64,000 nucleotides of DNA. Origin: Gammaproteobacteria bacterium (GTDB taxonomy: Bacteria > Pseudomonadota > Gammaproteobacteria > VBWC01). The translations under genes and the position numbers were made by a program. Below, piece by piece: positions 59,783 to 64,000 of this stretch; the first letter of the stretch is position 1, and every line of letters begins with the position of its first letter. The stretch lies in contig JAHFRU010000004.1 of assembly GCA_023266115.1 (NCBI GenBank), positions 1 through 64,000 of the forward strand, in the 5' to 3' direction. Below the pieces are notes generated by a model that saw only the letters and a program-made list of their open reading frames with translations, did not search any database and was not told the DNA's origin.

Positions 59783-60709
59783 TTACCCCTTGGCGTTCGC
59801 GACGGTGGCCAGAAATTTCAGCCACTCTATTTCCTGCGGCCCCAGACAGGCCTTTCGCCACTGCTGCCCGTCCTTCAACGCTTCCGCGTAGGTGTTGGTG
59901 ACCGCCTTCGCGGTCAGATTGAACATGCGGCGCTTGTCGCTGGTGGTGTATTTGTCATCATCGAGATTGAATGTCTGAACCTCGGTGTGGGCCTGACCGG
60001 GATTCTTCAGCGCGATATCCAGTTCGCGCAACATCGGATTCTCGATATAGTCCGTCGCCACGCCGCGGAACTCCTTCAGCACCTTTTCTTCTGCCGCCGT
60101 CAGCTCTTTTTGCAGCTTTCGATCGCGCAGACGCTGACTGAGACGCTTCAATCCGAACCGCGACGCAATCACCGGGGGTGACGGTAACAGCGCCTGCGCC
60201 GCGATGATCAGTCCGGCGACCGGATGCGCGAACGCGACGATGCCTCCCAACAGCATTGTGCCGTGCGCGATCTTCTTGTCCACCTTGTCGATACCGTCGG
60301 CCAGGCTGTTCAATCGACCGGCCAGGGTTCCCGAATCCTTCAATGTCTTGTCATGGATGAAATCGCGTACCCGCCGCAACAGAATCAGTTCCACATCATC
60401 GGCGCCGCGCTGATCCGGAAAATGGAAGATGCGTTTCTTCGGCAGATTATTGACCAGCGGCGCATTCTTGGGCAGGCAGCGCATCGAGTACAAGGTATAG
60501 CCGTCCTCGGCAAGACGGTAAGGGATGACAAAATAGTGTTTCTCGTCGACACCCTTGCCTTCATAGGTGGACGAACGCTCCTTTGATACGACAAAGTTCA
60601 GGGTACCGAGGGATCTCTTGATAAAGCCGATGCCGTGCTGAATGAAACCGGACGACTGCTCCGGCCCGGCTGGCGCGGCCCGGGATACGTTGGCGGAGGT
60701 ACTACTCAT
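59783..60709 (-). CDS. Unrecognised 308-residue protein
   Basis: I do not recognise this protein. From ATG 60709 (MSSTSANVSRAAPAGPEQSS) it has a low-complexity N-terminus. A conserved-looking soluble part follows (FIQHGIGFIKRSLGTLNFVV, YFVIPYRLAEDGYTLYSM), then one hydrophobic hairpin (MLLGGIVAFAHPVAGLIIAAQALLP). Last is a charged helical region (KRLSQRLRDRKLQKELTAAE) and a C-terminal helical end (GPQEIEWLKFLATVANAKG). A TTG at 60754 could extend it by 15 residues. Codon use and length support a real gene. It lies among c-di-GMP signalling genes, with no enzyme motif visible. Confidence 0.8.
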   Translation of the reverse strand: MSSTSANVSRAAPAGPEQSSGFIQHGIGFIKRSLGTLNFVVSKERSSTYEGKGVDEKHYFVIPYRLAEDGYTLYSMRCLPKNAPLVNNLPKKRIFHFPDQRGADDVELILLRRVRDFIHDKTLKDSGTLAGRLNSLADGIDKVDKKIAHGTMLLGGIVAFAHPVAGLIIAAQALLPSPPVIASRFGLKRLSQRLRDRKLQKELTAAEEKVLKEFRGVATDYIENPMLRELDIALKNPGQAHTEVQTFNLDDDKYTTSDKRRMFNLTAKAVTNTYAEALKDGQQWRKACLGPQEIEWLKFLATVANAKG

Positions 60710-60877
60710 ATCAAGCGACCACGAGTGTTGATTACTGGTGAAAACACAACGCAATTTCGCCTAAATTCCCTGCCCCGTCAACCCTGCCGGGAAACCGCTT
60801 GAACAACTCCCGCAATCGAGAATCAGTTTCAACTACAAGGAGGCCAGCGCGTGACTCCTGGCGTGCGGAGGAATCGA

Positions 60878-62527
60878 CTATTTCAAATCGTCCGGGCAGC
60901 CGGGAATCGTCGCGAAATCGACGTCATCGATTTGTTCCGGCTTCAGAAACCGTTCCCCGTAACGCAGATATACCTTATCACGCAGGAACACATCGAACAG
61001 ATCGGGATCGATATGCCCATCGAGCTTCATGCGCCCGAGTATCGTCAGCGCGCCCGACAGCGGCATCGGTTTCTTGTACGGCCGGTCAGCGGCGGTCAAC
61101 GCTTCAAAGATATCGGCGATGCCGAGTATGCGCGCCTGCACCGACATCTGCTCGCGCAGGAGCCCGCGCGGGTAGCCCTTGCCGTCCATGCGTTCGTGGT
61201 GGCCACCAGCGATTTCCGGCACATTGCGCAGGTGCTGCGGAAACGGCAACGATTCGAGCATGCGTATCGTCGTCACCATGTGGCCGTTAATGATCTCGCG
61301 CTCTTCCCTGGTCAGGGTTCCTTTTGGCGTACACAGGTTGTAAACCTCGTCGTCGGACAACGCCGGCGCCGCACTGCCATCAAGCGTCGTCCACGTATAG
61401 CGCGTCGCGATATCGCGGACACGCTGCTGCAGCCCGGCGGCCATGAACTCGCCGCCGATATTGCAGTGGTGGAGAAACTCGCGGTCATTGTCGATCTCCT
61501 CGACGAATTGCCGGTGGCTTTTCTCGAGCGCCCCCGCCTGCCGTGAGTCGCCGGGCTCGCTCGCGGCGAGACGCTCTTCGAGCATGGCGATCACGGCATC
61601 CCGCTTGATCACCTCAAAACGCGTATCGATCAGGTTTATACGATCGAAAATGGTCTCCAGCTTGGTCGACTTGTCGACGATATGCACCGGCGTCGTGATC
61701 TTGCCGCAGTCGTGCAGCAGTCCGGCGATCTTCATTTCATAACGCTCGAGTTCAGACAGGTCGAAATCCTTCAGCGGACCGTCACTGGCGGCACAGGCCG
61801 CTTCCATCAGTAGCATGCCCAGCTCCGGCACACGCCGGCAGTGGCCGCCGGTGTAAGCCGATTTTTCGTCGATGGCGAGTGCGATGACCTCGATAAACTT
61901 CTCCAGCAGTTCACGCAGCTCGTCGATCAGTCGCTGGTTGGTCAGCGCGATCGCCGCCTGTGACGCCAGCGATTCGACGAGACGCTGATCCTCGGCAGTG
62001 AACGGTACGATAGCCTGCGTGTCACGGTCGAGCGCGTTGATCAGTTGCAATACGCCGATGATCGCGCCGGTGTGATCCGTCATCGGCACCGTCAGAAATG
62101 ATTGCGAGCGATAGCCGATGCGCTGGTCAAACGCCAGCGTACCGCTGAAATCGTAGCCGGCAGCGGCATAGGCATCCGCGATATTGACCGTACGACCCCG
62201 CAACACGGCGTGGGCCGCGACCATGTGATTGTTCGGCGCGCCGCTGTTGTCATGCAACGGTATGGGGTCGAAATCGATCGTCCTGCCACTGGTGCCGCCC
62301 ATGGCGATGTTCAGCCGGTTGTTGCGCAGGATCTCGAAGCGCAGCCGGTCATCAACCGTCTTCAGGTACAAGGTGCCGCCATCGGCATTGGCCAGCCGCT
62401 GCGCACCGCCGAGTATGCGTTCAAGCAAGCGCGGCATATCGCGCTCCGCCGACAACGCAATACCGACGCTGTTCAGCAGCTCGACACGCTCGAGCAGATT
62501 CGTTGTCGACGAGACCTTGGAATCCAT
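60878..62527 (-). CDS. GAF-HD-GYP c-di-GMP phosphodiesterase
   Basis: This is a 549-residue cytoplasmic protein. Residues about 15-200 form a GAF domain (LSAERDMPRLLERILGGAQR to VESLASQAAIALTNQRL). Residues 210-525 form an HD-GYP domain with GGHCRRVPELGMLLME, the HD pair 272-273 in GLLHDCGKI, GGHHERMDGKGYPRGLL with GYP at 451-453, and IADIFEALTAADRPYK. HD-GYP enzymes hydrolyse cyclic di-GMP or related dinucleotides. The HD and GYP motifs are about 175 residues apart because of an inserted helical segment. ATG 62527 is chosen; upstream frame to 63016 is Arg-rich and unlike coding sequence. Confidence 0.9.
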   Translation of the reverse strand: MDSKVSSTTNLLERVELLNSVGIALSAERDMPRLLERILGGAQRLANADGGTLYLKTVDDRLRFEILRNNRLNIAMGGTSGRTIDFDPIPLHDNSGAPNNHMVAAHAVLRGRTVNIADAYAAAGYDFSGTLAFDQRIGYRSQSFLTVPMTDHTGAIIGVLQLINALDRDTQAIVPFTAEDQRLVESLASQAAIALTNQRLIDELRELLEKFIEVIALAIDEKSAYTGGHCRRVPELGMLLMEAACAASDGPLKDFDLSELERYEMKIAGLLHDCGKITTPVHIVDKSTKLETIFDRINLIDTRFEVIKRDAVIAMLEERLAASEPGDSRQAGALEKSHRQFVEEIDNDREFLHHCNIGGEFMAAGLQQRVRDIATRYTWTTLDGSAAPALSDDEVYNLCTPKGTLTREEREIINGHMVTTIRMLESLPFPQHLRNVPEIAGGHHERMDGKGYPRGLLREQMSVQARILGIADIFEALTAADRPYKKPMPLSGALTILGRMKLDGHIDPDLFDVFLRDKVYLRYGERFLKPEQIDDVDFATIPGCPDDLK

Positions 62528-62976
62528 AGGCCGAATCTGGTTTTTACTTACCGTTTCATCATGATGGGTCCGCAGCGTATCAATCGGCCCACCGGGATAA
62601 TGCTTGAGAAATACCCGCGAAACCCGTTTGTTGCCATGCAGGTCCGTTGCGCCGGTATCGCACATGCGTTGCCGCGAGCGCCGGCGGGATTCCGTTAACA
62701 GAGCAAGCCGGGGGTAACCCTGGCAACGGTTATCGGGCGAGCGCGGATCACCTGGCGGTCGCCTGCGATCAACGGTCGCCGTGCCGGCGCCACAGGTCGT
62801 CCGGTCGACACGTGTTCTTGAATCGATACACAACGCGGCGCCCGGCGCTATACTATGGCGCGATGACGGGGTGACGCCGCGTCCGGCCAACCCGGCCGAA
62901 ACTTTTGCCCGCCTGGCGACACGCAGCGAACCTATCGTCACCGCCCAATAGCGCCGATCCGACTCGACACCGCACC
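62528..62976. other. Gene-free interval between HD-GYP and ECF sigma genes
   Basis: This is a 449-bp divergent intergenic region. No small gene with a convincing ribosome site or motif is visible. Long frames across it are extensions of the flanking genes with Arg/Pro/Gly-rich composition. It should hold the promoters of both neighbours, possibly including one recognised by the ECF sigma factor itself, but I could not pick out a clear AAC/CGT-type ECF pair. Confidence 0.5.
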
Positions 62977-63525
62977 ATGCCAACATCCGCCGACGATCTG
63001 GTAACACTCCTGGCACGTTGCGCGCTGCGTGACGCCAAGGCCCTGGAACAACTATATAAATCCACTTCGTCGCAACTGTTTGCCGTCGCGCTGCGTATAG
63101 TCAACAGGCGTGACTGGGCCGAGGACGTCGTGCAGGAAGGTTTTGTGAAAATCTGGGCGCATGCGAACGGCTACCGTGCCGACCGCGGCGCGCCGTTGAC
63201 CTGGATGGTACGGATCGTGCGGAACACCGCGATCGACTGGCTGCGGCGTCAGCCGCCGGAGGTCAACGCGGCGTATGAGGTAGACGAAGCGCACGACCAT
63301 AACGCGCCGTCCCCGGCGGCACAGCTGAACGACAGCCGCGAGGCGGAGCAACTGCGCAAGTGTCTGGAGACGCTCGATGACGCACAGCGCAAGGCCCTGA
63401 CGCTGGCGTATTTCCGCGGCTTTACCCACCAGCAGCTGGCGACGCGGCTGAAAAGCCCGCTCGGCACGGTGAAGAGCTGGATCCGACGCGGCCTGCAAGG
63501 CCTCAAACGATGTCTTGAGCCATGA
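62977..63525 (+). CDS. ECF-type RNA polymerase sigma factor
   Basis: This is a 182-residue group 4 sigma factor. Region 2 contains ALEQLYKSTSSQLFAVALRI, the -10-binding RRDWAEDVVQEGFVKIW and DRGAPLTWMVRIVRNTAIDW. Region 4 has ETLDDAQRKALTLAYFRGFT and the helix-turn-helix HQQLATRLKSPLGTVKSWIR. Start ATG 62977 (MPTSADDLVTLLARCALRD) fits the family, and upstream codons to 62905 look non-coding. It overlaps the following anti-sigma gene by 4 nt, the standard paired arrangement. Confidence 0.95.
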   Translation: MPTSADDLVTLLARCALRDAKALEQLYKSTSSQLFAVALRIVNRRDWAEDVVQEGFVKIWAHANGYRADRGAPLTWMVRIVRNTAIDWLRRQPPEVNAAYEVDEAHDHNAPSPAAQLNDSREAEQLRKCLETLDDAQRKALTLAYFRGFTHQQLATRLKSPLGTVKSWIRRGLQGLKRCLEP

Positions 63526-64000
63526 ACTATCGCAACCGACCACTGCTGGACCGACTGGCGGCCGAATACGTGCTGGGCACGTTGACGGGACCGGCGCGGC
63601 GACGCTTTGAGCGGCTGCTGCATGAATTGCCCGAGGCACAGAGCGGCGTCGACTGGTGGTCCGCGCGGCTGGATACGCTGGGCACGTCGCTGCCCGCTGT
63701 CACCCCGCCCGCGCGGGTCTGGCACGGCATTCAGCGCCGCCTCGGCATGACCGCAACGACGCTGCCCGGGTGGCACAGGCTGTGGTTGTGGCAAGGCGCG
63801 GCCGCGCTCGGTGGTCTCGCCACGGTGGTGCTGGCGGTATATATCGGGCTGCTGGCCCCGCCGGTCGATCGTCTGCCGGAGCAGGCGCCGCCCGGCTACG
63901 TCGCTGTTATCAATGACGAGGCAACACGCGCCGCGTGGCTGCTGAGCTTTGACGTCGCCGCACAAAAACTGCGCGTGCAGGCACTGGCCGGCCAGACCCT
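63522..64000 (+). CDS. Anti-sigma factor, RskA-like (partial, runs off window)
   Basis: ATG 63522 overlaps the sigma stop (ATGA). The visible 159 residues start MNYRNRPLLDRLAAEYVLGT, then LTGPARRRFERLLHELPEAQ, the helical anti-sigma domain seen in RskA-type proteins (no zinc HxxxCxxC). A membrane helix lies near residues 95-112 (AALGGLATVVLAVYIGLLA). The part after it would be periplasmic. It should hold the ECF factor inactive until a signal triggers release. The C-terminus lies beyond position 64000. Confidence 0.88.
   Translation, partial: MNYRNRPLLDRLAAEYVLGTLTGPARRRFERLLHELPEAQSGVDWWSARLDTLGTSLPAVTPPARVWHGIQRRLGMTATTLPGWHRLWLWQGAAALGGLATVVLAVYIGLLAPPVDRLPEQAPPGYVAVINDEATRAAWLLSFDVAAQKLRVQALAGQT

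Noticed and set aside
62528-63016. 163-residue upstream extension of the HD-GYP protein
   Set aside because: It is Arg/Pro/Gly-rich without motifs and overlaps the start of the divergent sigma gene. The GAF domain begins soon after ATG 62527.

Overview
This 64 kb window looks like a chromosomal segment of a Gammaproteobacterium. It is GC-rich and carries the complete mra/dcw cell-wall and division cluster. Next to that cluster lies an rnpB-rsmI-lpoA-yraN-dolP-sspB-sspA block whose order resembles the pseudomonad arrangement. DUF4124 protein, DjlA, LpoA, SspAB and an lexA-imuA-imuB-dnaE2 mutasome operon fit the same assignment. I cannot name the genus. No rRNA, tRNA, prophage, transposase or CRISPR array was seen.

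Left edge (1-2886): the attI end of a chromosomal integron. A complete integron integrase (intI, + strand) diverges from a cassette array read on the - strand. Three attC sites are visible. At each full cassette the inverse core matches the cassette's own 5' core perfectly, which fixes the boundaries. Cassette 1 encodes a TIR-domain protein with a Cys/His N-terminal cluster and a Ser/Gly/Tyr-rich linker, a candidate NAD-consuming defence protein. Cassette 2 encodes an unknown 128-residue protein, cassette 3 has no convincing gene, and cassette 4 is cut by the window edge.

2.9-11.2 kb: housekeeping genes, namely a TauE/SafE exporter, a DUF4124 protein, argB, a membrane-anchored phosphomannomutase/phosphoglucomutase, dut, coaBC, radC, rpmB and rpmG. 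11.2-16.4 kb: an iron-uptake cluster read leftward (hemP, siderophore receptor, PKHD hydroxylase, tonB, exbB, exbD). 16.6-22.8 kb: a terminator and a dispersed repeat, then a fatty-acid desaturase, argJ, secA and a DUF721/DciA gene.

22.9-42.1 kb: lpxC, ftsZ, ftsA, ftsQ, a fused murB-ddl gene, murC, murG, ftsW, murD, mraY, murF, murE, ftsI, ftsL, rsmH and mraZ, all on the - strand and mostly overlapping by 1-8 nt. Transcription starts from a strong promoter with a textbook three-repeat MraZ operator. The murB-ddl fusion is the most unusual core-gene feature, and an internal Shine-Dalgarno plus TTG could also release free Ddl.

42.2-52.0 kb: rnpB, rsmI, lpoA-yraN-dolP (diaA missing), a GlcD-like FAD oxidase, a macro-domain hydrolase, sspAB, djlA and a small-protein/HDOD pair. 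52.0-57.9 kb: the SOS operon lexA-imuA-imuB-dnaE2 with a perfect LexA box ending four bases before the lexA start codon. 58.0-64.0 kb: a signalling region with an EAL protein, a collapsed remnant of a CHASE-histidine kinase-receiver gene, an unrecognised 308-residue protein, a GAF-HD-GYP phosphodiesterase, and an ECF sigma factor with an overlapping anti-sigma gene that runs off the window.
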